A DNA stretch of 64,000 nt, from assembly GCF_900172355.1 (NCBI RefSeq), contig NZ_FWFZ01000012.1:1-64000 (forward strand), in the 5' to 3' direction. Of the stretch, positions 16,357 to 23,729 are shown piece after piece. Under the pieces are notes generated by a model, which was not told the origin of the DNA, ran no database searches, and saw only the letters and a list, made by a program, of their open reading frames with translations. Position numbers and translations under genes: made by a program. This DNA is from Roseisalinus antarcticus (lineage in GTDB: Bacteria; Pseudomonadota; Alphaproteobacteria; Rhodobacterales; Rhodobacteraceae). The first letter of the stretch is position 1, and every line of letters begins with the position of its first letter.

Positions 16357-17922
16357 TCAGCGCCCGTTCAGCACGTACCAGGCGGGCCCCTCGGGCAGCG
16401 GCCAGCCGTCGTAGAAGGCCCGGATATAGGGCAGCAGCGCGTCCGAAAGGTCGCCCCGCGCGATGGCCGAGTCGGGCTGCGGCGCGGCCATCGCCTCGGC
16501 CACCGCCGACAGGGTCGCGGCGCGGTCGACGTGGCACGGGCTGCCGTCGCGATAGACGATCCGTCCGTCGATCACGGTGGCGCGCACATGCTCTGTCTTG
16601 GCGCGGTGGATCAGGACGGCCTCGGGGGGCATCGCGGGTTCCGTGAACGGGTGGGTCATCGCCGGCCAGTCGAGCACCACCATGTCCGCCCGCCTGCCCG
16701 GCGCGAGCCGCCCGATCTCGTCCCCGAAGCCGATTGCGCGGGCGCCGGTCTCGGTCGCCATGCGGAAGATCTGCGCGGGGGTGAGGGCTGTGGCCTCCAG
16801 CCCCGGCACGCAATGCAGATGCTTGACCAGCCGCATCTCCTGCAACATGTCGCGGTCGTCGTTCAGCCCGGCCTCGTCGATGCCCAGCGCCACGGGAATG
16901 CCGCGGGCGACGTATTCGGTAACCGGCGCGATCCCGCTTCGAAGGCGCAGGTTGGAGCTTGCGTTGTGGCAGATGCAGCAGCCGCTGGCGTGGATCAGAT
17001 CCATGTCGTGCGCGTCGCACCAGGTCCCGTGCCCGAGGGTGACATGGGGCCCGAGGAACCCGATCTCGGCCAGGTGCGCGACGGCGGACTTGCCGAACCG
17101 GCGGGTGGCGTATTCCTTCTGATAGACGGTTTCGGACAGGTGCAGGTGGATGCCCATGCCGTAGGTCGCCGCCCATTGGGAGGTCTTGCGCAACAGCGCG
17201 TCGGACGCGCGTTCCATGTTTATCGGCGCGAGCCACAGCCGCACAAGCGGGTCACGCGCCGCGCCGAAGCGGTCCACCATCGGCTTCAGGTAGTCGCTCT
17301 CGAACTCCTCGAGACGGAAGTGATGCGGCGCCAGATGTGCGCGGGTCCGGTCCCGAAGGGCCTCGGGCAGGCTGTCCACGAAGATCTCGTCATCCTCGTA
17401 GACCAGCCGGTTCTGGTCGCGGTTGCAGAAGGCATAGCTGACCCGCAGGCCAAGGTCGCGATAGGCGCGGATGACCTCGCCCGCCTCGTCCGGCCAGGCC
17501 GAGACCGGGGCCGGGCGCATCCGGCCCAGGTGCTGAACGGCGGTCACCCCCGAGGCGACATGCTCGAACCCCGAAACAAGCGCGTCGAGGTAGGGCGGCA
17601 CGGCGCGGGCCCGCCATTGGTGGGTCAGCCACAGCTCCAGCGGCAGGTCGGGGCTGCCAAGCTGGATCGGGGTCATTCCGATATGATGGTGCGCGTCCAC
17701 CAGCCCCGGAATGACGAGCGCATCGCCATCGCCGAGCACGGTCACGTCGGGATTGGCCGCGCGGATCTCCTCCCACGGGCCGATCTGGGCGATCTTGCCG
17801 TCGATGCAGAGGATGGCGCCGTCGCGGACAGCCTCGACCCTGTCCTGCGCATCGACCCCCAGAAGAAGGTGACGCCCGCGGACGATTATGGGCGCGGCCG
17901 GGCTGTCCGCCGCGCCGGTCAT
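16357..17922 (-). CDS. Amidohydrolase-family deaminase/hydrolase (chlorohydrolase/SsnA-like)
   Basis: Enzyme of 521 residues of the subtype III amidohydrolase group (cytosine deaminase, guanine deaminase, TrzN and AtzB relatives). Metal ligands visible: HxH in GLVDAHHHIGM (about residue 77), H in GIHLHLSET (about 276), and the aspartate in LGIDEAGLNDD (about 350). The CHNASSNLRLRSG segment is typical of the group. The length is longer than the usual 450, with extra sequence at the C-terminus. The ATG at 17922 overlaps the upstream nitrilase stop as ATGA. Predicted to hydrolyse or deaminate a ring nitrogen substituent; the substrate is unknown. Confidence 0.88.
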   Translation of the reverse strand: MTGAADSPAAPIIVRGRHLLLGVDAQDRVEAVRDGAILCIDGKIAQIGPWEEIRAANPDVTVLGDGDALVIPGLVDAHHHIGMTPIQLGSPDLPLELWLTHQWRARAVPPYLDALVSGFEHVASGVTAVQHLGRMRPAPVSAWPDEAGEVIRAYRDLGLRVSYAFCNRDQNRLVYEDDEIFVDSLPEALRDRTRAHLAPHHFRLEEFESDYLKPMVDRFGAARDPLVRLWLAPINMERASDALLRKTSQWAATYGMGIHLHLSETVYQKEYATRRFGKSAVAHLAEIGFLGPHVTLGHGTWCDAHDMDLIHASGCCICHNASSNLRLRSGIAPVTEYVARGIPVALGIDEAGLNDDRDMLQEMRLVKHLHCVPGLEATALTPAQIFRMATETGARAIGFGDEIGRLAPGRRADMVVLDWPAMTHPFTEPAMPPEAVLIHRAKTEHVRATVIDGRIVYRDGSPCHVDRAATLSAVAEAMAAPQPDSAIARGDLSDALLPYIRAFYDGWPLPEGPAWYVLNGR

Positions 17923-18944
17923 CCCTCGCGCAGGACGCCCGCGCGGGCGAGGTTGGCCAGGGCCGCGCGGTGAACCGGCGCGAAATCGGCCAGCGTCTCC
18001 ACCGCCCCGTCGGCCAGGGCGTTCGCGGGATAGAACTCGGCGGCGCTATAGAGGTCGCGGTACATGGCAAAGCGGGAGCGCATGAGCGCATTGCCCATGC
18101 CGGTGTCCATCCGCGCCGCCTGCAGCGCGTCGATGTCGATCATGGCGGTGACCGCGTTCGTGGGCTCCGCACTGTCCTCGGAGGCCAGGATCTGCCCGCG
18201 ATGGTCGATGATCTGGGAATGCCCGCCCGTGGCCGTGTCGGAAAAGCCGATGGTGCCGGCGACATTGCACGAGACAAGATAGCACATGTTCTCGGCCGCC
18301 CGGCAGAGCTTGGCGGCGTCGCCCACGGGGCTGGGCGGCTCATTGTTGGGATGCAGGATCACCTCGGCCCCGCGCATCATGAACATGCGGGTGATCTCGG
18401 GGACCGAGACCTCGCCGCAAGGATAGATCGCCAGCCGTCCCAGCTCGGTCTCGGCGACCGGGTAGATCCCGTCGTCGCCATAGGCCTCGCGGTATTCGTC
18501 GAGGATGTCGTGCGGCGAGGTCCAGCTGCCGGTGTTGATCCGGCGATAGCGCAGGATCACCTCGCCCTTGGGGTCGAGCAGGAAGGAGGAGTTGAAGCAC
18601 CGGTCCGGCCAGCGCGGATCGACCTCGAAATGATTGCCGGCGATATAGATGCCTTGGGCCCGGGCGACCTCGGCCAGTTGATCGGTGATGGCGCCGGGAA
18701 TCGTGGTGCAGGCCCGTTCGATCCAGAGGCTGGTGGGCAGGCTGCGCGGCGGGCCCTGAAAGGCGAATTCGGGCAGAACCACAAGCTTGGGCGGGGCGTC
18801 GCCGGCACATGCGGCCTTGATCGCGGCGATCGCGACGGCGATGTTGCCATTGATGACGGACCAGGCCCCAGCCTTGGTCTCGGCGGAAAACGCGGGCACG
18901 CTTTCGATCTGAATGCAGGTGGCACGCCAGGGAGCTATGGCCAT
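17919..18944 (-). CDS. Nitrilase-superfamily carbon-nitrogen hydrolase (paralogue 2)
   Basis: Protein of 341 residues, clear paralogue of the gene at 9011-10084 (both open with PWRATCIQ and share GAEVILHPN/T). The glutamate is in VVLPEFAFQGPP and the cysteine in AIYPCGEVSVPEI; the expected catalytic lysine is again arginine, in RYRRIN. ATG 18944 was preferred to upstream starts because it aligns with the paralogue and has GGAGA eight bases upstream. Co-transcribed with the downstream deaminase-like gene (ATGA overlap) and divergent from gntR paralogue 2, with operator D between. Two such hydrolases in one regulon suggest two successive or alternative C-N cleavages. Confidence 0.87.
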   Translation of the reverse strand: MAIAPWRATCIQIESVPAFSAETKAGAWSVINGNIAVAIAAIKAACAGDAPPKLVVLPEFAFQGPPRSLPTSLWIERACTTIPGAITDQLAEVARAQGIYIAGNHFEVDPRWPDRCFNSSFLLDPKGEVILRYRRINTGSWTSPHDILDEYREAYGDDGIYPVAETELGRLAIYPCGEVSVPEITRMFMMRGAEVILHPNNEPPSPVGDAAKLCRAAENMCYLVSCNVAGTIGFSDTATGGHSQIIDHRGQILASEDSAEPTNAVTAMIDIDALQAARMDTGMGNALMRSRFAMYRDLYSAAEFYPANALADGAVETLADFAPVHRAALANLARAGVLREG

Positions 18945-19006
18945 TTCGGTCTCCGCAGGTTCGGGCTTCGTCCAGCGGGCCGAAGCGGCTTTCAATTGGA
19001 ACCCCC

Positions 19007-19018
19007 TTGGCATACCAA
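19007..19018. promoter_or_regulatory. Candidate GntR operator, site D
   Basis: TTGGCATACCAA, with nearly perfect dyad symmetry, in the 130-bp gap between the nitrilase paralogue 2 gene (minus, start 18944) and gntR paralogue 2 (plus, start 19075). A neighbouring half-site ATGGCATTCTA follows at 19018-19028, as at site C. Position suggests control of both divergent units and autoregulation. Confidence 0.7.
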
Positions 19019-19074
19019 TGGCATTCTAAATCGGTCAAGCCGATCCGCCCGCGCGACGGGTGAGGAACAGACGA

Positions 19075-19800
19075 ATGCCGGAAAAATGGGCGGAGGCGGG
19101 CCGGGTGAAGGGATCTGAGACCGAAATCGACAGCACAGACATGCTGAAATGCGCGACGGTCGCGGATGAGGGCAACCTCGCGGAGGCAACCTACAGCCGC
19201 ATTCTCGACTGGATGCTGTCGGGCGATCTGAAAGCCGGGCAGGCGATGCAGGAGCGGCGGCTGGCCGACGCGCTGAACGTCTCGCGCACCCCGGTCCGCG
19301 AGGCGCTCGGCCGGCTGGAGGCAGAGCAGCTGCTGATGCGGCGACGGCGCGTGCTTCTGGTGGCAGAGCTGTCGGTGGAAACCTATGTCCACCTGCTCGA
19401 CATGCGGCGGATCCTCGAGACCGAGGTGGCCGCCCGCGCGACCGGCCACCTGAGCGCCGCCGTCGCCGCCCGGGTCGAGGACGCGATCTCGGACCTGCTG
19501 GCCCAGGAGGCACCGACGCCGGCCGCCCATTGGGCGGTCGACGACCTGGTGCACAACAGCATCGCCGAGGCCGCCGGCAATCCGACGATCACCCAGACGA
19601 TCCGGGACCTGCGCCGGCGCACCCACATCTTCAACACCCAGCGCATCGCCTATCGCCGGCGGCCCGGCGCGGACGAGCACCGCGCCCTGATCCACGCCGT
19701 GCGGGGCGCTGATCCCGCGCTGTCTCGCCGGCTGATGGGAGAGCATCTGGACCACGTGCGGGACGCGATCATCGACTACATCCTGGGCCATCGCACTTGA
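19075..19800 (+). CDS. GntR-family regulator, FCD domain (paralogue 2)
   Basis: Transcription factor of 241 residues. The winged helix (about residues 35-105) has LNVSRTPVREALGRLEAEQL; the FCD domain follows with WAVDDLVHNSIAEAAGN and a late GEHLDHVRDAI. Closely related to the regulator at 8059-8733, and the recognition helices are almost identical, so both may bind the same operator. ATG 19075 is favoured by GAGGA at 19062-19066; a GTG at 19060 is possible. It overlaps the MFS gene's TTG start at its stop codon (TTGA), so regulator and transporter are co-expressed. Confidence 0.92.
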   Translation: MPEKWAEAGRVKGSETEIDSTDMLKCATVADEGNLAEATYSRILDWMLSGDLKAGQAMQERRLADALNVSRTPVREALGRLEAEQLLMRRRRVLLVAELSVETYVHLLDMRRILETEVAARATGHLSAAVAARVEDAISDLLAQEAPTPAAHWAVDDLVHNSIAEAAGNPTITQTIRDLRRRTHIFNTQRIAYRRRPGADEHRALIHAVRGADPALSRRLMGEHLDHVRDAIIDYILGHRT

Positions 19801-21224
19801 CGGACAGCCGGCAGACCCGGACCGGCCTGATGCTGTCCTGCGCGCTGCTGGCGCTGTTTCTGGCCGCGCTCGAACAGACGATCCTGGGGCCGGCCATGGC
19901 CGACATCGTGGCCGAGCTCGGCGGCGGCCCGTTGCTGCCCTGGGTCGCGACGGCCTACCTGATGGCGGCCACCGCGGCCGCGCCGATCCTGGGGGCGCTG
20001 GCCGACATCCACGGGCGGCGGCGGGTGCTGTTGTCGTCCGTTGGGCTGTTCATCGCCGGCTCGGTCCTCGGGGCGCTGGCCGATACCTTGCCGGTGCTGG
20101 TCGCGGCAAGGGCGGTGCAGGGCGCGGGGGCCGGCGGGCTATTCGCGCTGCCCTTCGTCGTCATCACCGACCTTGTGCCACCGCAGCGCCGGGCGATCTT
20201 TGCCGCCGGCATCTCGACGATCTACGCGGTGGCCTCGATCCTCGGTCCGCTGGCCGGGGGTGGCCTGGTCGATGCCCTTCACTGGAGCGCGGTGTTCTGG
20301 ATCAACCTGCCGATCGGGGCGGTCGTCGTCACCGGGGTGCTGATCGCCGGGCCCATGGGCGGCAAACGCCACGACCGACGGGTCGATTTGCCCGGCGCGG
20401 CGCTGATCGTCGCGACCAGCTTCGCCGCCGTGCTCGCGCTTGACCGCGCCGCGGCGGGAGACGTGCGCGACATCCTGCAGGCGCTGGGCCTGGCCGTGGT
20501 CGCGGCGCTTTGCTTCGCGGGATTCGGGCGGCGCATGATGCGCGCCCCCGATCCGCTTGTGCCGCTGTCGGTGCTGACCGACCGGACGATCCTGCTGGTC
20601 GCGCTCGTCCTGTTCTGCTGCCAGGGGGCGAACGTCGGGCTGGCGCTCTACCTGCCGCTCTACTGGCGCACGGAATACGGCATGACGGCGACCGAATCCG
20701 GGCTGGCTGTCCTGGGGCTGCTGATCGGGGTGATCGTGGGTCCCTACCTCTCGCCCCGGCTGCTGCTGCGCAATCCGCGCTACCGGCCGGTGATGGTCGC
20801 GGGCGCGGCGCTGGCGACGGCGGGGGCCGCCGGCCTGACCCTTGCGATCGCGCTTGGCGCGTCGATCCTGGTGGTCGAGTTCGCCTCGGCCACCCTGGGG
20901 TTCGGCATCGGCATCCTCTACCCGGTGGTCCTGCTCGCGGTGCAGAACGCGGCGCGCCCCGAGACGGCCGGCGCGGCCATGGGCATCCTCGCCTTCATGC
21001 GGGCCATCGGCGCCACCCTGGGCGTGTCGGCCGTGGGGATCGCCGCGATCGCTACCGGCATCGACGGCGGCACCGGGGCGGGCTGGCCGACCTGGACCCT
21101 GTTCGTGCCGGGACTGGTGATGATGGCGCTCTGCCTCGGCGCCTGCCTCGCCCTGCCAGACCGGGCGCTGAGCGGCTATGCCGTCAAGAAAGATGCGCCA
21201 GCCGCGCCGCCTGCCGGCGAATGA
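19797..21224 (+). CDS. MFS transporter, DHA2 (EmrB/QacA-like) family
   Basis: Membrane protein of 475 residues with a pattern of about 14 hydrophobic helices. Motifs: LEQTILGPAMADI in helix 1, GALADIHGRRRVL (motif A) after helix 2, and GPLAGGGLVDALHWSAVFW in helix 5. These place it in the drug:H+ antiporter 2 family. The start is a TTG at 19797 overlapping the gntR TGA; an internal ATG at residue 12 would truncate helix 1. Being in an operon with the regulator, it is more likely to move a pathway substrate or product, or expel a toxic intermediate, than to be a general drug pump. Its 3' end overlaps the convergent DapA-like gene by 41 bp. Confidence 0.9.
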   Translation: MTDSRQTRTGLMLSCALLALFLAALEQTILGPAMADIVAELGGGPLLPWVATAYLMAATAAAPILGALADIHGRRRVLLSSVGLFIAGSVLGALADTLPVLVAARAVQGAGAGGLFALPFVVITDLVPPQRRAIFAAGISTIYAVASILGPLAGGGLVDALHWSAVFWINLPIGAVVVTGVLIAGPMGGKRHDRRVDLPGAALIVATSFAAVLALDRAAAGDVRDILQALGLAVVAALCFAGFGRRMMRAPDPLVPLSVLTDRTILLVALVLFCCQGANVGLALYLPLYWRTEYGMTATESGLAVLGLLIGVIVGPYLSPRLLLRNPRYRPVMVAGAALATAGAAGLTLAIALGASILVVEFASATLGFGIGILYPVVLLAVQNAARPETAGAAMGILAFMRAIGATLGVSAVGIAAIATGIDGGTGAGWPTWTLFVPGLVMMALCLGACLALPDRALSGYAVKKDAPAAPPAGE

Positions 21225-22110
21225 TCGTCTCGACCTCGGCCACGGCCTGCGGCGACAGCGGCGCCCCGGGCGACCGGATGCGGGCGTCGGCGATGATGCC
21301 CTGGCTGGCAAAGACATGCTTGCGCACCGCGAGCCCCACGCCGGGTTGCTGTTCATAGCGGACAAGTGGCAGGTAGGCCTCGAAGACGTCGTGGGCGCGC
21401 TCGGTCTCGCCCGCCGTCATCAGGCGGACGACATCGGTCATCATCTCGGGAAAGCAGAAACCGGTCATCGCGCCGTCGGCGCCGCGGGCCATCTCCTCGG
21501 GCAGGAACAGGCCGCCGTTGCCGCAGAGGATAGAGGTCCGCCGCCGCCCCGCGGCCTCGGCATCGCGCAGGGCGCTGATCTTGGACAGGCCGGGCCAGTC
21601 CTCGTGCTTGAGCATGACGATGGAGGGATGGGCCTCGAAGATCCGGCCCAGCGTGCCGTTGGAGATCGCGACATTCGTCGCAAGCGGAAAGTCCTGAAGC
21701 ACCAGTGGCACATCGGGCCCGATCGTCTCGACCACCTGGGCGTAATAAGCCTCGATGCTTTCGTTGGTGGACAGCGAGCCTGGCGGCGCGACCATGACGC
21801 CCGCGGCGCCCATGTCCATCACCGCCTTCGAAAGTTCTCCGATCGCGGCCTGGCCGGGGGCCGAGACGCCGACCACCACCGGAAGATCCGGCAAGCGCCC
21901 GATGACCCGGGCGGCGAAGGCGCGCGATTCAGCCTGCGTCAGCTTGGGCGCCTCGCCCATCATGCCGAGGATCGTCAGCCCGTCAGCGCCCTTGGCGACG
22001 TAGTGATCGGTCAGGCTGTCGGCCGATGCGAGATCGAGCGCCCCCGATTCGGTGAACGGCGTCGCCGAAATGACGAAAACACCTTTCGATCCTGACGAAA
22101 TAAGCGGCAT
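21184..22110 (-). CDS. DapA-like (dihydrodipicolinate synthase/N-acetylneuraminate lyase family) aldolase
   Basis: Class I aldolase-fold protein of 308 residues. The Schiff-base lysine is in SIVMLKHEDWPG (about residue 166). The family YYNxP motif before it is replaced by LVLQDFPLA, so the proton-relay tyrosine is missing; this argues against true DapA activity and for a keto-acid or decarboxylating relative. ILGMMGEAPKLT stands where the family has the GTTGE pyruvate-carboxylate loop. Divergent from the SDR at 22322, with operator E between them. Its last 41 bp overlap the MFS gene tail on the other strand. Likely handles a late carbon-chain product of the pathway. Confidence 0.85.
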   Translation of the reverse strand: MPLISSGSKGVFVISATPFTESGALDLASADSLTDHYVAKGADGLTILGMMGEAPKLTQAESRAFAARVIGRLPDLPVVVGVSAPGQAAIGELSKAVMDMGAAGVMVAPPGSLSTNESIEAYYAQVVETIGPDVPLVLQDFPLATNVAISNGTLGRIFEAHPSIVMLKHEDWPGLSKISALRDAEAAGRRRTSILCGNGGLFLPEEMARGADGAMTGFCFPEMMTDVVRLMTAGETERAHDVFEAYLPLVRYEQQPGVGLAVRKHVFASQGIIADARIRSPGAPLSPQAVAEVETIIRRQAARLAHLS

Positions 22111-22219
22111 GTCGTTTCCCTGGATGATCCTCGTTCAAGCACAAAGGGTCGTGCACACCCGCCTGACGATGCAAGCGGGTCGCGGGCGCACGAAACTCTC
22201 CTTGTCGAGGTGAACCCTA

Positions 22220-22242
22220 TTGGCATACCGATAAAATGCCAA
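22220..22242. promoter_or_regulatory. Candidate GntR operator, site E (split palindrome)
   Basis: TTGGCATACCG joined to a second half-site so that TTGGCAT and ATGCCAA face each other with a 9-bp spacer. The first half matches sites B and D except for the final base. It lies between the DapA-like gene (minus, start 22110) and the SDR (plus, start 22322), in the same divergent layout as sites A, B and D. An AGTATACAGT stretch follows directly. Confidence 0.6.
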
Positions 22243-22321
22243 GAGTATACAGTCGCCGGCCGGTGTCGTTTCTCCGAAACCGAGGCACCACCGCCGGACC
22301 ACAAGCGAGATGGGAAGAGCG

Positions 22322-22996
22322 ATGTCGAGCATCCTGATATCGGGCGCCACACGGGGGATCGGCCTTGAACTCGCTCGGCAATTCGGCGCGGACGGCTGGG
22401 ATGTGATCGGCACCGCGCGCGATCCCGGCGCGGCGGGCGCCTTGCGGGACACCGGCGCCGAGGTCCTGCCGCTGGAGGCGACGGATGCTGCCTCGATCGC
22501 GGGCCTCGCCCGGGCGCTGGACGGTCGGCCGCTGGACGTGGTCATCGCGAACGCGGGGATATCGGGCGACCTTACCGCCCGCGCCGCGCAGGTCACGCGC
22601 GAGGATTTCCTGCAGGTCGTGGGCACCAACACCTTTGCCCCGCTGGCCCTGGTCTCGGCGTTGAAGCCGAACCTGCTGGCCGGCACGCGCCGGCTGGCCT
22701 GCGCCATGTCCAGCCTGATGAGCTCGGTGACACTGAATGACTGGGGCACGCAATTCAGCTATCGCGCCTCGAAATCGGGGCTGAACGCGGTCTGGCGGTC
22801 CCTGTCGCTGGACTGGAAGACCAACCGCATCGCCTGCGTCCTGCTGCGCCCCGGCTTCGTCGCCACCGAGATGACCGGCGGCCAGGGGATGCCGGTCGCC
22901 GACAGCGTCGCCGGGCTGAAGACCGTGGTCGAGGGGCTGGGGCCGGACGACACCGGACGGCTGATCGGCTTCGACGGAAAGGATCTGCCATGGTGA
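22322..22996 (+). CDS. Short-chain dehydrogenase/reductase
   Basis: SDR of 224 residues with the classical glycine motif SGATRGIGLELA (about residues 7-18), IANAGISGD, a serine in AMSSLMSSVTL and the catalytic pair in YRASKSGLNAVW. ATG 22322 has GGAAGAG seven bases upstream; ATG 22310 is an alternative. Divergent from the DapA-like gene with site E in between; followed by a related but degenerate SDR after 19 bp. Expected to oxidise or reduce a hydroxyl or keto intermediate. Confidence 0.88.
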   Translation: MSSILISGATRGIGLELARQFGADGWDVIGTARDPGAAGALRDTGAEVLPLEATDAASIAGLARALDGRPLDVVIANAGISGDLTARAAQVTREDFLQVVGTNTFAPLALVSALKPNLLAGTRRLACAMSSLMSSVTLNDWGTQFSYRASKSGLNAVWRSLSLDWKTNRIACVLLRPGFVATEMTGGQGMPVADSVAGLKTVVEGLGPDDTGRLIGFDGKDLPW

Positions 22997-23015
22997 TCCA
23001 AGCGGGAGTATCTTC

Positions 23016-23624
23016 ATGCCGACCATCCTGATCACGGACGCGCATCGCGACCCGGGCCTCGCCCTCGCCACCCATTACGCCAACGACGACTGGGAGGTGA
23101 TCGCGGTCAACCGCGCGCCGCTGCCCCCCGCGGCCTTCGTCGCGCTGGGCGCCAATGTCCGCGAGCTCCGCTTCGATCCGCTGTCCGAGGCCTCGGTTCG
23201 TGACGTCGCCCTGCGCCTTCGGGGCCGGCCCATCGACGTGGCGATCCTGACCGGCGAGACGGCAGGAGAGCCGGGGCGCCCCGCCGAGGCGGTCGATCCG
23301 GACCATTGGCGCGACCTGATGCTGGTGAACGCCTGGGCGCCGTTCCGGCTGATCGCTCTGCTGGAGGACAATCTGAAGGCAGGTGCGCAAAAGGTGGTCG
23401 CGATGCTGTCGGACCCGGAGGCCTACCTCGCGGATTACGGAACGCCGCGCGACTACGCATACCGCGCCTCCAAAGCGTCCCTTCATCAGCTTTGGCGCAC
23501 TCTCGATATGGAATTTCGGGCCTGGGGCGGCGTTTGCCCCTTGCTTGCCCCTGCCGATGCCGCCGAAATCGCGGCCAGGGTGGCCGCCGCGACCCCGGAC
23601 GAGGCGGCCCGGGCAAGGCTCTGA
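23016..23624 (+). CDS. SDR-fold protein with degenerate cofactor site
   Basis: Protein of 202 residues, homologous to the preceding SDR: YRASKASLHQLWRTL matches YRASKSGLNAVWRSL. The cofactor motif is altered to TDAHRDPGLALA (no GxxxGxG) and the NAG motif reads LTGETAG. The YxxxK pair survives, so NAD(P) binding may be lost while the fold remains. Start ATG 23016 follows GGGAG. It looks like a tandem duplicate that has diverged into a partner subunit or is losing function. Last gene of the island before the GDP-mannose genes. Confidence 0.75.
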   Translation: MPTILITDAHRDPGLALATHYANDDWEVIAVNRAPLPPAAFVALGANVRELRFDPLSEASVRDVALRLRGRPIDVAILTGETAGEPGRPAEAVDPDHWRDLMLVNAWAPFRLIALLEDNLKAGAQKVVAMLSDPEAYLADYGTPRDYAYRASKASLHQLWRTLDMEFRAWGGVCPLLAPADAAEIAARVAAATPDEAARARL

Positions 23625-23659
23625 GCCAGTTGCGCGTGGGTCGGATACTTAGTAGATCT

Positions 23660-23678
23660 GAAACGAAATTTTCGCTTC
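23660..23678. promoter_or_regulatory. Palindrome upstream of manC
   Basis: GAAACGAAATTTTCGCTTC pairs at eight of nine positions around a central T. It lies 52 bp upstream of the manC start (23730) in an otherwise short intergenic region, in a locally AT-rich stretch. It could be a regulator binding site for manC; no regulator can be named. Confidence 0.35.
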
Positions 23679-23729
23679 TCTGACGACATCCGGCCCAGCT
23701 CCGGCCAAAATATTGCATGAGGCTGTCCA

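Noticed and set aside
16238-17236. A minus-strand frame running past the deaminase-like gene end (contains ESPADIAQWLGDWRQ)
   Set aside because: Most of it is an out-of-frame shadow of the amidohydrolase. The terminal 40 codons look protein-like but are too short to support a gene.
21184-22110. Lysine-biosynthetic dapA
   Set aside because: The YYNxP motif is missing and the gene lies in a catabolic regulon.
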